Part shown: in pieces, positions 32,645-39,952 of the stretch
How positions within the stretch are numbered: position 1 is the stretch's first letter
How the letters are laid out: the number at the start of each line of letters is the position of its first letter
NCBI GenBank assembly: GCA_965229005.1
Contig: CBDDIP010000002.1
Location: forward strand, 1,674,001-1,738,000
Reading direction: 5' to 3'
DNA from: CBDDIP01 sp965229005
Lineage (GTDB): Bacteria > Actinomycetota > Acidimicrobiia > Acidimicrobiales > Ilumatobacteraceae
DNA length: 64,000 nt
Position numbers and translations under genes: made by a program
The notes under the pieces: generated by a model
The model's database searches: none
Seen by the model: only the letters and a program-made list of their open reading frames with translations
What the model was told of the DNA's origin: nothing

Positions 32645-33441
32645 CGCGCCTCCGCTGCCGGGGTGTACATCGACAGGATCATGTCGACCAGTGGTTGGGC
32701 TTCGAGCTTCGCCGGGTCGTAGCGCGGCGAGAACGTGCGCAGGTAGTGCCGCCATCCCGTCTTCATCCACGGTGGGAGGTGCGGTCGCCGTGGTCGTCCG
32801 TGTGCCGCCAGCAGCACCCGCTGGAGCCGGTCGATGTAGCGACTGAAGTGGATCTGCGTGCGCAGCGAGCCGAAGGCGCGGTACGGGTAGCTGCCGACGA
32901 GGTCGTGGTAGACGTCGAAGGCGACCGTGCGGTGCTCGAACTCCTCGGCGCCGTGCCAGGCGAACAGCTGCTGCCACGGCCCGAACCGCTGCGAACCCTC
33001 GCCCTTGGCCGCCCGCTCGAACGAGGCCACCACCATCGCGCACGTCATCGCCTCGAAGCCCTCGGCGTAGACGGCGTTGAAGCGCACCGACTTCTTGTCG
33101 TTGTAGCGGCGGTAGTCGCGCTCCAGGTCGTCCTCGATCGATTGCAGCTGCGCGGCGACTTCGGGCCCGAGGCGCGACTTGATGATGCTGTTGATGCGTG
33201 AGTGGTTGCGGTGGTGCTGCGCTTCTTGGGCGATGAACAGCCGGACGTCCTCGGCCAGCGCCGGGTTGGTGATCCGATCGCCGATCGAGCGGTAGACGCG
33301 GATCAGGTACGGCTCGAGCGTCGGCATCGTCAACGAGAACGCAGCCAGCCACGTCTCGGCGACGATGTCGTCGCCGGGGAACACGTCGTCGAGCTCGTCG
33401 GGGAAGTCGAACTTGACCTTGCGGACGAGGATGTCGGCCAT
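32641..33441 (-). CDS. Metal-dependent hydrolase family protein (PF10118-like, diiron helical)
   Basis: This 266-residue helical protein has IAQEAQHHRNHSRINSII, FEAMTCAMVVASFERAA and FAWHGAEEFEHRTVAFDVYHDL. The ExxxHH and ExxEH pairs match the family described as predicted metal-dependent hydrolase (PF10118) with a ferritin-like metal site. Function is not settled: these proteins occur near lipid and steroid genes. It heads a three-gene operon with the small membrane protein and the RDHSWG protein, and is divergent from the Clp-N/HTH regulator, whose operators lie about 130 bases away. Confidence 0.85.
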   Translation of the reverse strand: MADILVRKVKFDFPDELDDVFPGDDIVAETWLAAFSLTMPTLEPYLIRVYRSIGDRITNPALAEDVRLFIAQEAQHHRNHSRINSIIKSRLGPEVAAQLQSIEDDLERDYRRYNDKKSVRFNAVYAEGFEAMTCAMVVASFERAAKGEGSQRFGPWQQLFAWHGAEEFEHRTVAFDVYHDLVGSYPYRAFGSLRTQIHFSRYIDRLQRVLLAAHGRPRRPHLPPWMKTGWRHYLRTFSPRYDPAKLEAQPLVDMILSMYTPAAEAR

Positions 33442-33566
33442 GCCCGAGCGTACGTCGCTGCGCTGCGTGGCGGGCTCAGCCGTAGGCGCGGGTGGGGCGG
33501 ACGAGCACGGCGACGCGGCTGAACGTGATGGCGACGTGCGGCCGGGCGCGCATGCGCAGAGGGGAA

Positions 33567-33585
33567 CGTCAACTCTTGGTTGACG
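33567..33585. promoter_or_regulatory. Operator copy 1 (CGTCAAC-N5-GTTGACG)
   Basis: This is a perfect 7-bp inverted repeat with a five-base spacer. Its right arm includes TTGACG (33580-33585), which is also the -35 element of the Clp-N/HTH gene, so binding would block RNA polymerase. Confidence 0.85.
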
Positions 33586-33608
33586 ATCCCTGATCGTCAA
33601 CGTATGGT
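33580..33608 (+). promoter_or_regulatory. Promoter of the Clp-N/HTH gene (TTGACG-N17-TATGGT)
   Basis: The -35 and -10 boxes are near consensus at a 17-base spacing, and the ATG lies six bases after the -10 box, predicting a leaderless mRNA. Both boxes lie within operator copies. Confidence 0.7.
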
Positions 33609-33613
33609 TGACG
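33595..33613. promoter_or_regulatory. Operator copy 2 (CGTCAAC-N5-GTTGACG)
   Basis: This is a second, identical-arm inverted repeat, centred 28 bases from copy 1. It covers the -10 box TATGGT and ends one base before the ATG at 33615. Confidence 0.85.
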
Positions 33614-33614
33614 C

Positions 33615-34349
33615 ATGACGACACCGACGCCGATCTCGAAGACCGTTCGCCTCGACGACCTCATCGAGGCGATCACCAAGGTGCACAGCGACCCGTTGGA
33701 GCAGCTGGCGTCGGCGTCGGTGGCTGCCGATCACCTCGGCGAGCTGTCCGATCACCTCGTCGGCCACTTCGTCGATCAGGCCCGGCGCTCGGGCGCCTCG
33801 TGGCGTGACATCGGCGCCAGCATGGGCGTCTCGAAGCAGGCGGTGCAGAAGCGCTTCGTGGTCAAGGATGTCGGCGACCTCGTCAGTATCGATGCCTCGC
33901 AGGGCTTCAGCCGGTTCACGGTCCGAGCGAAGAACGTGGTCGTCGCATCGCAGGAGGCGGCCCGTGCTGCGAGCAACGACGCGGTCGGGATGGTGCACCT
34001 CGTGTTGGGCTTGCTCTCCGAGCCCCAGGCGATCGCCGCGGTCGCGATCGTGGCCAAGGGCGTCCCGCTCGATGCGGTGCGCGCCGCGGCGACGGCCGCA
34101 CTCCCACCCGCCGCCGATCAGCTGCCCGCGCTGATCCCGTTCAGCGCCGACGCGAAGAAGGCGCTCGAGCTGACGTTCCGCGAGGCGCTGCGGCTCGGCC
34201 ACAACTACATCGGCACCGAGCACATCCTCCTGGCGCTGCTGGAGGTGGAGGCGGGCGACGGGTTGCTGTCCGGCCTCGGCATCGACAAGGCAGCCGTCGA
34301 AGCGCAGATCGCCATCGAGCTCGCGGCGAAGCTGGCCGCCAAGCCGTGA
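33615..34349 (+). CDS. Regulator with HTH and two Clp-N repeats
   Basis: This 244-residue protein has an N-terminal helical part with a helix-turn-helix at about 62-81 (SWRDIGASMGVSKQAVQKRF), followed by two Clp-N-type repeats at about 100-155 (FTVRAKNVVVASQEAARAASND..MVHLVLGLL) and 176-232 (FSADAKKALELTFREALRLGHNYIGTEHILLALL). There is no AAA ATPase domain, so it is not a ClpA/ClpC chaperone. Its own promoter carries two perfect GTTGAC palindromes, so it very likely binds them and represses itself. The Clp-N repeats may sense a damaged-protein or peptide signal, as inference. The divergent three-gene operon may also be a target. Confidence 0.85.
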   Translation: MTTPTPISKTVRLDDLIEAITKVHSDPLEQLASASVAADHLGELSDHLVGHFVDQARRSGASWRDIGASMGVSKQAVQKRFVVKDVGDLVSIDASQGFSRFTVRAKNVVVASQEAARAASNDAVGMVHLVLGLLSEPQAIAAVAIVAKGVPLDAVRAAATAALPPAADQLPALIPFSADAKKALELTFREALRLGHNYIGTEHILLALLEVEAGDGLLSGLGIDKAAVEAQIAIELAAKLAAKP

Positions 34350-34439
34350 CGGGTTCTGGTCGGTGGGCAAGGAAGCGGCAGATGCCTTGGCCGTGGTCGA
34401 CGGCGATGTGTTCACCGGGACATGACGCGTTCAGTACGG

Positions 34440-34478
34440 CGACAGGTCTTCCTGCGCGTCGCGCAGGGGAACCTGTCG
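34440..34478. terminator. Strong hairpin after the Clp-N/HTH gene
   Basis: Outer arms CGACAGGT/ACCTGTCG (8 bp) and inner arms CCTGCGC/GCGCAGG (7 bp) are perfect, separated by a small internal loop and a three-base loop GTC. There is no run of T, as is often the case in GC-rich bacteria. It lies 90 bases past the stop, so it could be a terminator or a processed RNA end. The perfect palindrome GACATGTC (34492-34499) follows. Nothing else is seen in the 218-base gap. Confidence 0.55.
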
Positions 34479-34567
34479 ACTGCGAAAACGCGACATGTCT
34501 GCCTCGTCGCGGTCTCGGGGTTGGCACACGGCTCGCCGTGATCGCGGCCAGAGGGTGAGGATGCGGC

Positions 34568-35482
34568 ATGACCTATCACGACATCGCCGCGCACTTCTTG
34601 GTGCCGGGTTCGGAACCGATCGCTGAGCCAGATCTGCCGGGGACGGCGGCGCGCCGGTTGCGCGATGCGGTCGAGCCGATCGCCACGATCGGTTGGTGGT
34701 CGCAGGAGGCAGCGGCCGGGGCGACGTCGCTGGGGCTCGACTTCTTCGGCGGGTACGTGTGGGGACGAGCCGCTTCGCTCGGCGCCGACGTTGCGCCGTC
34801 GATCGTCGTGGCCGCGTTCGGCGCGTTCGAGCCGGCGTTGCTCACCGCGGTGCTGGCCGGCGCGCAAGCGATCGCGCCACGCGACGCGGTGCTGAGCAGT
34901 CGCGAAGTCGGCGCGACGACAGGTCTCGCCGCAGCGACGGCAGGCGTCGATGCGGCAGCGATCGAGCTCCTCGGCACGCGGCTGATGGCTGCCCACTCGA
35001 CGCTCGATGGCATGGGTCGGCCATTGTTCAGCGCGCTGCGCGCGTTGCCGGTGCCGGGCGATGCACACGGTGTGGCGTGGCGTGCGGCAGAGCTCGTTCG
35101 CGAGCACCGCGGCGACGGACACATCGCCGCGTGCGTCGCGGCCGGCCTCGATCTCGCCGAGATGAACGTGCTCACCGAGCTGTGGCTGGGGTATGCACCC
35201 GGTGAGTACTCCGCGAGCCGGGGCATGTCACCGGATCGCGTTGCCAGTGGCCTGGCCTCGCTGCGCGACCGCGGCTGGGTCGATGCAGCGGGAGGGCTGA
35301 CGGCACAGGGCCGGTCAGCGCGCGACGAGATCGAGGCGGCGACCGATCGGTCGCAGGACGCGCTCGTTGCCGCGCTGGGTGATGATCTCGAGGACGTGAT
35401 CTCTGCGGCAAGCGTGATCAGCGCGTCGATCCTCGCTGCGCAGGCGACCCCTGCCGACCCCCGCAAGCGGGCTGCGGGCTGA
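34568..35482 (+). CDS. SCO6745-family protein (SalK-like)
   Basis: This 304-residue protein is of a family annotated as SCO6745/SalK-like in actinobacteria. The start has helices around EPIATIGWWSQEAAAGATSLGLDFFGGYVWGRAASLG, and the C-terminal third has a winged-helix-like stretch MNVLTELWLGYAPGEYSASRGMSPDRVASGLASLRDRGWVDAAGGLTAQGR, as in a MarR-type reader. No enzyme motif is visible. Family function is unknown to me. A GAGG-type Shine-Dalgarno sequence precedes the ATG. Confidence 0.8.
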   Translation: MTYHDIAAHFLVPGSEPIAEPDLPGTAARRLRDAVEPIATIGWWSQEAAAGATSLGLDFFGGYVWGRAASLGADVAPSIVVAAFGAFEPALLTAVLAGAQAIAPRDAVLSSREVGATTGLAAATAGVDAAAIELLGTRLMAAHSTLDGMGRPLFSALRALPVPGDAHGVAWRAAELVREHRGDGHIAACVAAGLDLAEMNVLTELWLGYAPGEYSASRGMSPDRVASGLASLRDRGWVDAAGGLTAQGRSARDEIEAATDRSQDALVAALGDDLEDVISAASVISASILAAQATPADPRKRAAG

Positions 35483-35486
35483 CCGC

Positions 35487-35633
35487 TCAGCCACGTCGGT
35501 GGATCCGCTCGAGCGCCTCGCGGTTGACGCGCACCAGCACGGTGTACCACGGCTCGTCGCCGGCGGACACGTGGTCCGCCGACGACGTCGACGTGGGTGC
35601 GACGGGTGCAGGGGGTGCGCCCGTCACGGTCAC
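35487..35633 (-). CDS. Small 48-residue protein coupled to a DUF4242 gene
   Basis: This short reading frame starts with a GTG that overlaps the TGA of the DUF4242 gene (GTGA) and ends four bases after the stop of the convergent SCO6745-like gene. The C-terminal half EPWYTVLVRVNREALERIHRRG looks like an amphipathic protein segment, while the first half is Pro/Ala/Ser-rich. The coupling overlap is the main evidence. It could also be an accidental frame. No family is recognised. Confidence 0.45.
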   Translation of the reverse strand: MTVTGAPPAPVAPTSTSSADHVSAGDEPWYTVLVRVNREALERIHRRG

Positions 35634-35902
35634 TCGCCGGTCGACGGGTCGATGACCGCGCCGACTTGATGGATGGCATCGGCGGGGAGGCCGGCGAGGC
35701 GAGCGTGCTCGCGGATCGCCTGCGGATCGTCGGCCATGTAGACGCAGAAGACCTTGTCGTCGGTGACGTAGCTCTGCTGCCACTTCACTCGCGGCGACAG
35801 CGTCGCCAGGGCTTCGTTGGACACCTTCGAGGCAGCAGTCAACTCGGCGGCGGACAGCTGTCCGGCTCCTGGCATCGTGCGTTCGATGACGTACTTCGGC
35901 AT
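35630..35902 (-). CDS. DUF4242 family protein
   Basis: This 90-residue protein reads MPKYVIERTMPGAGQLSAAELTAASKVSNEALATLSPRVKWQQSYVTDDKVFCVYMADDPQAIREHARLAGLPADAIHQV. It matches the DUF4242 family, a small ferredoxin-like fold with conserved SYVTDDKxxCVY, described in annotations as possibly nickel-binding. The ATG has an AAGGAA Shine-Dalgarno sequence. It is divergent from the AraC regulator gene, which is a plausible controller. Confidence 0.9.
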   Translation of the reverse strand: MPKYVIERTMPGAGQLSAAELTAASKVSNEALATLSPRVKWQQSYVTDDKVFCVYMADDPQAIREHARLAGLPADAIHQVGAVIDPSTGE

Positions 35903-35994
35903 GTTGTGTTCCTTGTTTCTGTGTGAGTCTCGGCCCGATCGTTCGGGCTCGTTGTGTGACACGCTCAGTGTTCAGGGAGGCTGCGGGACCGCCA

Positions 35995-36987
35995 ATGATC
36001 GAGACACCGGGAGACATGGCTGGGGCACCGGCACCGCTGATCGACGCGCTGGAACGGCTGCGGCTCGGCGGGGCGATCTTCTTCCGCGCCGAGTTCACCG
36101 AGAGCTGGGCGTTCGACTCGCCGCTGCGTGAGATGACCGGCGCGATCCATCCCGGCGCGGAGCGGGTGATCCTGTTCCACATCGTCGTGTCCGGCCGGTG
36201 TTGGGTGTCGGCGGCAAGCGGCGACCGCATCTGGGCCAGTCGCGGCGACGTGATCGTGCTGCCCTACGGCGACGACTACGCGATGGGCGGCGAGCAGGAG
36301 GCCGACCGCGTGCCGCTGCTCTCGCTGCTCGCACGTCCGCCGTGGGAGCGCATGCCGCTGCTGACGCTCGGTTCCGGCGGCGAGCGAACCGACGTCGTCT
36401 GCGGCTACCTCCACTCCGAGGACCCGTTGTTCGACCCCTCGCTGCGGGCCTTCCCGCCGGTGTTCGTCGTGCGCCTGCCGGATGGCCCGGCGAGGCGGTG
36501 GGTCGAGTCGAGCATCGACTACGCGCTCGCCAGCACGTCGAACCTGTTGCCGGCCGAGCCGATCTCGACGCGCCTGCCGGAGCTGCTGCTGATCGAGGTC
36601 CTGCGCGTGCACCTGTCGACCGCGCCCGCTGCCGAGCACGGCTGGGTTGCCGCGTTGCGCGACCCGGTGCTCGCTCCGGCGATGGCTGAGCTGCACGCCG
36701 CACCGCAGCGGAAGTGGACCGTTGCCGAGCTCGCCGCCAGCGCTGCGGTGTCGCGTTCGGTGCTCGACGAGCGGTTCCGCACCGTGCTCGGCCGCTCGCC
36801 GATCCGCTACCTCACCGAGTGGCGCATGCACCTCGCCGAAGACCTCCTCGCCACGACCGAGCTCGGTGTCGCCGCCGTTGCCCGGCGCGTCGGCTACGAC
36901 TCCGAGGAGGCGTTCAGCCGCGCCTTCCGCCGCAGCCACGGATCGCCGCCCGGCGCATGGCGGAGCTCGCGTAGCGTCGTGGCATGA
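35995..36987 (+). CDS. AraC-family transcriptional regulator
   Basis: This regulator of about 330 residues has a cupin-like N-terminal ligand domain of the Cupin_6 type (SGRCWVSAASGDRIWASRGDVIVLPYGDDYAMGG) and a C-terminal double helix-turn-helix: KWTVAELAASAAVSRSVLDERFRTVLGRSPIRYLTEWRMHLAEDLLATTELGVAAVARRVGYDSEEAFSRAFRRSHGSPPGAWR. The start could be ATG 35995 or ATG 36016; neither has an ideal Shine-Dalgarno spacing. Its stop overlaps the ATG of the MmcQ-like gene (ATGA). Confidence 0.9.
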   Translation: MIETPGDMAGAPAPLIDALERLRLGGAIFFRAEFTESWAFDSPLREMTGAIHPGAERVILFHIVVSGRCWVSAASGDRIWASRGDVIVLPYGDDYAMGGEQEADRVPLLSLLARPPWERMPLLTLGSGGERTDVVCGYLHSEDPLFDPSLRAFPPVFVVRLPDGPARRWVESSIDYALASTSNLLPAEPISTRLPELLLIEVLRVHLSTAPAAEHGWVAALRDPVLAPAMAELHAAPQRKWTVAELAASAAVSRSVLDERFRTVLGRSPIRYLTEWRMHLAEDLLATTELGVAAVARRVGYDSEEAFSRAFRRSHGSPPGAWRSSRSVVA

Positions 36988-37328
36988 CGATCGACGAGCT
37001 GCGCGAGTTCGTGCTGTCGTTCCCGGAGACCACCGAGGAGCCGCACTTCGACCGGTCGTCGTTCCGAGTGAAGGGCAAGATCCTCATCACCGTGCCGCCG
37101 GACGGCTCGCACATCCACCTCGTCGTCGGTGCCGACGAGCTGCCGGCGTTGCTCGCCGAGGACCCAGCGGCGTTCGAGGAGATCCTGTGGGGCAAGCGGG
37201 TGATGACGGACTGGGTGCGAGTGCACCTCGATGTCGCCGACGACGATGTCGTGCGCGAGCTCGTCGAGGACGCGTGGCGGATGAAGGCGCCGAAGCGAGT
37301 GCTCGCGGCCTACGACGCTCATCGGTAG
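36984..37328 (+). CDS. MmcQ/YjbR family DNA-binding-like protein
   Basis: This 114-residue protein has the YjbR/MmcQ/DUF419 signature DELREFVLSFPETTEEPHFDRSSFRVKGKILITVPP and the C-terminal DWVRVHLDVADDDVVRELVEDAWRMKAPKRV. The fold resembles the CyaY/double-wing family; function is unclear. It is translationally coupled to the AraC regulator. The 3' end overlaps the convergent membrane-protein gene by 10 bases. Confidence 0.88.
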   Translation: MTIDELREFVLSFPETTEEPHFDRSSFRVKGKILITVPPDGSHIHLVVGADELPALLAEDPAAFEEILWGKRVMTDWVRVHLDVADDDVVRELVEDAWRMKAPKRVLAAYDAHR

Positions 37329-39790
37329 CGCCGGAGCATCGTGGCCAGGCCGGCGGCGTCGTCGTCGCTGCTGTGGCGCTCGACCGCCACCGCGAGCACG
37401 AGCAGCGCCGTGCCGCCGACGACGAGCCACGCCCATCCGGGCAGCGACGCGAGTTGCGATCCGGTGGCGGCGATCGTGGTGGCGATCAGCGACGCCGTCC
37501 CGATCACCAATGGAGCTGCGAGCCGGCGCCATCCGCCGGCAGCGATGCAGGCGATGCCGATCACGAGGCCGATGATGCTGGCCCAGTCGGCACGACGCTC
37601 GACCTGCACGACGAGCAACCAACTGGTGAGCACCGCGAGTGCCGGCCCGTAGGCGAGCCACGTCGACGCCGGGTTGAGCGTGTTCCAGCGACGGACGCCG
37701 ACGCCGATGATCAGCATCAACGCGGAGATCGCCAGCACGGCGAGGTCCGCGCCGCGGAAGTCGTAGCGGGCGAGGCCCGACAGCAGCGCGGCGTTCGTGC
37801 CCGAGGTGAACCACAGCGAGAACAACGATGCGCCGCCGGTGATCGCCGACCATCCGGCGAGTGGGCGGTTGGCGCGTGCCACCCCGTAGCCGAGGCCCTG
37901 CGCCGAGGCGACGAGCAATGCGAGTGAGATGAACGCCGGATGCGACCCGACGTGCACCGAGGAGGCGATGGCGAGCCCAGCGGCGGCGATCGCTCCCGAA
38001 TCGAGGGCGGTGAACCGCGAGGTCGTGAAGGCGATGCCGCTCAGCACGATGGCGGCGGCGATCAACGAGCCGGTGACGCCGGTCGGCGCGACGTGGTTGA
38101 TCTGCAGCAGCACCGTGGCGGCGAGCACGAGCTGCGCGCTCCAGAGAGCGTGCACCGTGGCGCGTCGCGCCACGAACACGGGGACGGCGCAGACGACGAT
38201 GGCGACGACGTTCGACCAGTGTCGACCGCCCATGTGGGCGGCGCTGACGCAGACGGCGGCGAGAGCGAGGGAAGCGGCGAACGCCGGACGGCGGAGGACG
38301 CCGACGAGACCGACCGCGACACCGACGACCGTCGCCGTCGCGACGGCCCACATCGGCGTCACGACACCGGCGGACAGCGCAGCGACGCCGACCGCGACGA
38401 GCATCGCCCTGTCCGCCGTCGTCGAGCGCCGAGCGAGCACGAGCATGCCCAGCACGCAGCCGCACAGCACGAGCGCGACGTCGATCGCTGCCGCGGTGGT
38501 CCAATGGCCGACGCCGTACGCATGTCCGCGATCGGTGGCCCGTTGCAGCAGCGTCATGGCGAGCGCGACACCTGAGGCGGCAGCCACCGAGTCGGCGGGC
38601 ACCGACCGTGTTGCGGCCGAAGCGGCGAGCACGGCGAGTGCGACGAGGGAGACGACGAGCGGCGATGCGCCGAGCGACGACGCCAGGCAGACGGTCAGGG
38701 CGACGGCACCGACAGCGGCGAGCAAAGAGGCGCCCAACCGGCGAGCGCTGATCGACGTCGTCGTGGCCAGGGTGAGCGCGATCGGGATGCTCCAGCCGGC
38801 GAGGGTCACAGCCGGAGCGAAGGTGACACCGGCGAACGCCGCTGCAGCGATCACCGGGACCGTGCCGGACACGGCCGTGGCGACGCCGTTCCTGAGGCGC
38901 GCCATCGACGTGGTCCACACGCTGTCGCTGTGCAGCCAGGCGGACAGTTCGATGGCCAGCAGCGCGATGGCCAGCAGCGTCGCCCACGCGGGCGTCGACG
39001 CCTGACCGACGGCCAGTCCGGCGACGACGTTCAGCAGCAGACTGGTCGAGGAAGCGATGACGAGCCCGACCGAACGGCGACGGTGAGCGAGGACGCCAAG
39101 CACCAGGGCGGCGAGACCGCCGGCGATCGGAGCCGCCCACGTCAGAACGTGGCCGGCCGCGCCGATGCGGGTCATCGTGCCGTCGCCGACCTTGAAGGTG
39201 GTCAACGTGCCGAGCACCGGGCTGACGCCGACGAGCACGGCGATGGTCGCCGCCTCCAGCTCTCGGCGAACGAGCAGCAGGGCGACGGCGGCGATGCCGG
39301 CGATCACTGCCACGGGCGCCGCGGTCTGTCCGGCGAGTCCGACTGCGGCGACGACGGCGCTGCACGCGGTGATGACTGCCATGCGCGGCGCACGCCAGCG
39401 CCGCACGTTGACCTCGCTGACCGAGGCACCGAGCAGGCCACCGATGAGCATCGACACCGGCCACGGGTTGCCGAGCGTGGCCCCGGCGGCGATGCCGACC
39501 GTGACGGCGATGCCGGGCACGAGGTGAGCGACCACGGTTGCTGTCGTCGGTGCCGTCGCCCGGATGCGTTCGGCGATCGCGACGATGGCGACGAATGCAC
39601 CGAGCAGCCCGCAGAAGCGGACCGATTGCGGGATCAGGTTCCACTGGCTGGCGACGACGACGACGGCCGCGACGAGCAACAGCCCGGAGCCGGTGATCGC
39701 CAGCCACGCGGCCGCCGGCCGACTCGGTCGATCAGGTGGCGGGGCAGGAGACGCGGGTGGTGTCGGCGGCGCAAAGGGCGTGGTGCTCAT
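37319..39790 (-). CDS. Large multi-spanning membrane protein (SCO7613-like)
   Basis: This protein of about 823 residues has a Pro-rich cytosolic N-terminus (TTPFAPPTPPASPAPPPDRP) and then about 25 to 30 closely spaced hydrophobic segments with almost no extended soluble domain. It matches the pattern of actinobacterial SCO7613-type proteins of unknown role. There is an ATG at 39802 as well; the ATG at 39790 is chosen because MSTTP is a more usual start, but the evidence is slight. It ends in a charged tail ERHSSDDDAAGLATMLRRYR. A transporter or envelope-assembly role is possible but not shown. Confidence 0.8.
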   Translation of the reverse strand: MSTTPFAPPTPPASPAPPPDRPSRPAAAWLAITGSGLLLVAAVVVVASQWNLIPQSVRFCGLLGAFVAIVAIAERIRATAPTTATVVAHLVPGIAVTVGIAAGATLGNPWPVSMLIGGLLGASVSEVNVRRWRAPRMAVITACSAVVAAVGLAGQTAAPVAVIAGIAAVALLLVRRELEAATIAVLVGVSPVLGTLTTFKVGDGTMTRIGAAGHVLTWAAPIAGGLAALVLGVLAHRRRSVGLVIASSTSLLLNVVAGLAVGQASTPAWATLLAIALLAIELSAWLHSDSVWTTSMARLRNGVATAVSGTVPVIAAAAFAGVTFAPAVTLAGWSIPIALTLATTTSISARRLGASLLAAVGAVALTVCLASSLGASPLVVSLVALAVLAASAATRSVPADSVAAASGVALAMTLLQRATDRGHAYGVGHWTTAAAIDVALVLCGCVLGMLVLARRSTTADRAMLVAVGVAALSAGVVTPMWAVATATVVGVAVGLVGVLRRPAFAASLALAAVCVSAAHMGGRHWSNVVAIVVCAVPVFVARRATVHALWSAQLVLAATVLLQINHVAPTGVTGSLIAAAIVLSGIAFTTSRFTALDSGAIAAAGLAIASSVHVGSHPAFISLALLVASAQGLGYGVARANRPLAGWSAITGGASLFSLWFTSGTNAALLSGLARYDFRGADLAVLAISALMLIIGVGVRRWNTLNPASTWLAYGPALAVLTSWLLVVQVERRADWASIIGLVIGIACIAAGGWRRLAAPLVIGTASLIATTIAATGSQLASLPGWAWLVVGGTALLVLAVAVERHSSDDDAAGLATMLRRYR

Positions 39791-39833
39791 GCCGACGATC
39801 ATCTGCGCCGAACGTCACCGGCGAAATCCGGCA

Positions 39834-39858
39834 AACCCCCCAGAGTCCCCTGGGGGTT
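39834..39858. promoter_or_regulatory. Inverted repeat in the divergent gap (AACCCCC/GGGGGTT)
   Basis: AACCCCCCAG and CTGGGGGTT pair with one bulged C around six bases. It lies in the 162-base gap between the membrane-protein gene and the duplicated PCD-like/VOC gene and may be an operator for the former. Confidence 0.4.
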
Positions 39859-39885
39859 CACTGAGCAACCCGATCCGCTCGTTCC

Positions 39886-39925
39886 GGGCACACCCGGAAT
39901 CGAACGTCACGTTCTGGGTGTGCCC
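39886..39925. promoter_or_regulatory. Long inverted repeat upstream of the PCD-like/VOC gene
   Basis: GGGCACACCC (39886-39895) and GGGTGTGCCC (39916-39925) are perfect 10-bp arms. Inside them GAACGT and ACGTTC form another perfect pair around a single C. The repeat ends 15 bases before the -10 box at 39941, so a bound dimer would sit over the -35 region. Confidence 0.55.
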
Positions 39926-39940
39926 AGTTCGTCGGGTCAC

Positions 39941-39946
39941 TACGGT
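39941..39946 (+). promoter_or_regulatory. Leaderless -10 box (TACGGT)
   Basis: TACGGT is followed by six bases and the ATG at 39953; no Shine-Dalgarno sequence is present. The same TACGGT-N6-ATG occurs at 47241. Confidence 0.5.
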
Positions 39947-39952
39947 GTCGCG

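Noticed and set aside
33615..34349. A ClpC/ClpA chaperone fragment
   Set aside because: The gene is complete, starts with a helix-turn-helix and has its own tandem operators; no AAA domain remnant follows.
36894..39707. Open frame of over 900 codons on the minus strand
   Set aside because: It lies in another frame of the same strand as the large membrane protein and translates to an Arg-rich sequence; the membrane protein frame has regular hydrophobic segments.
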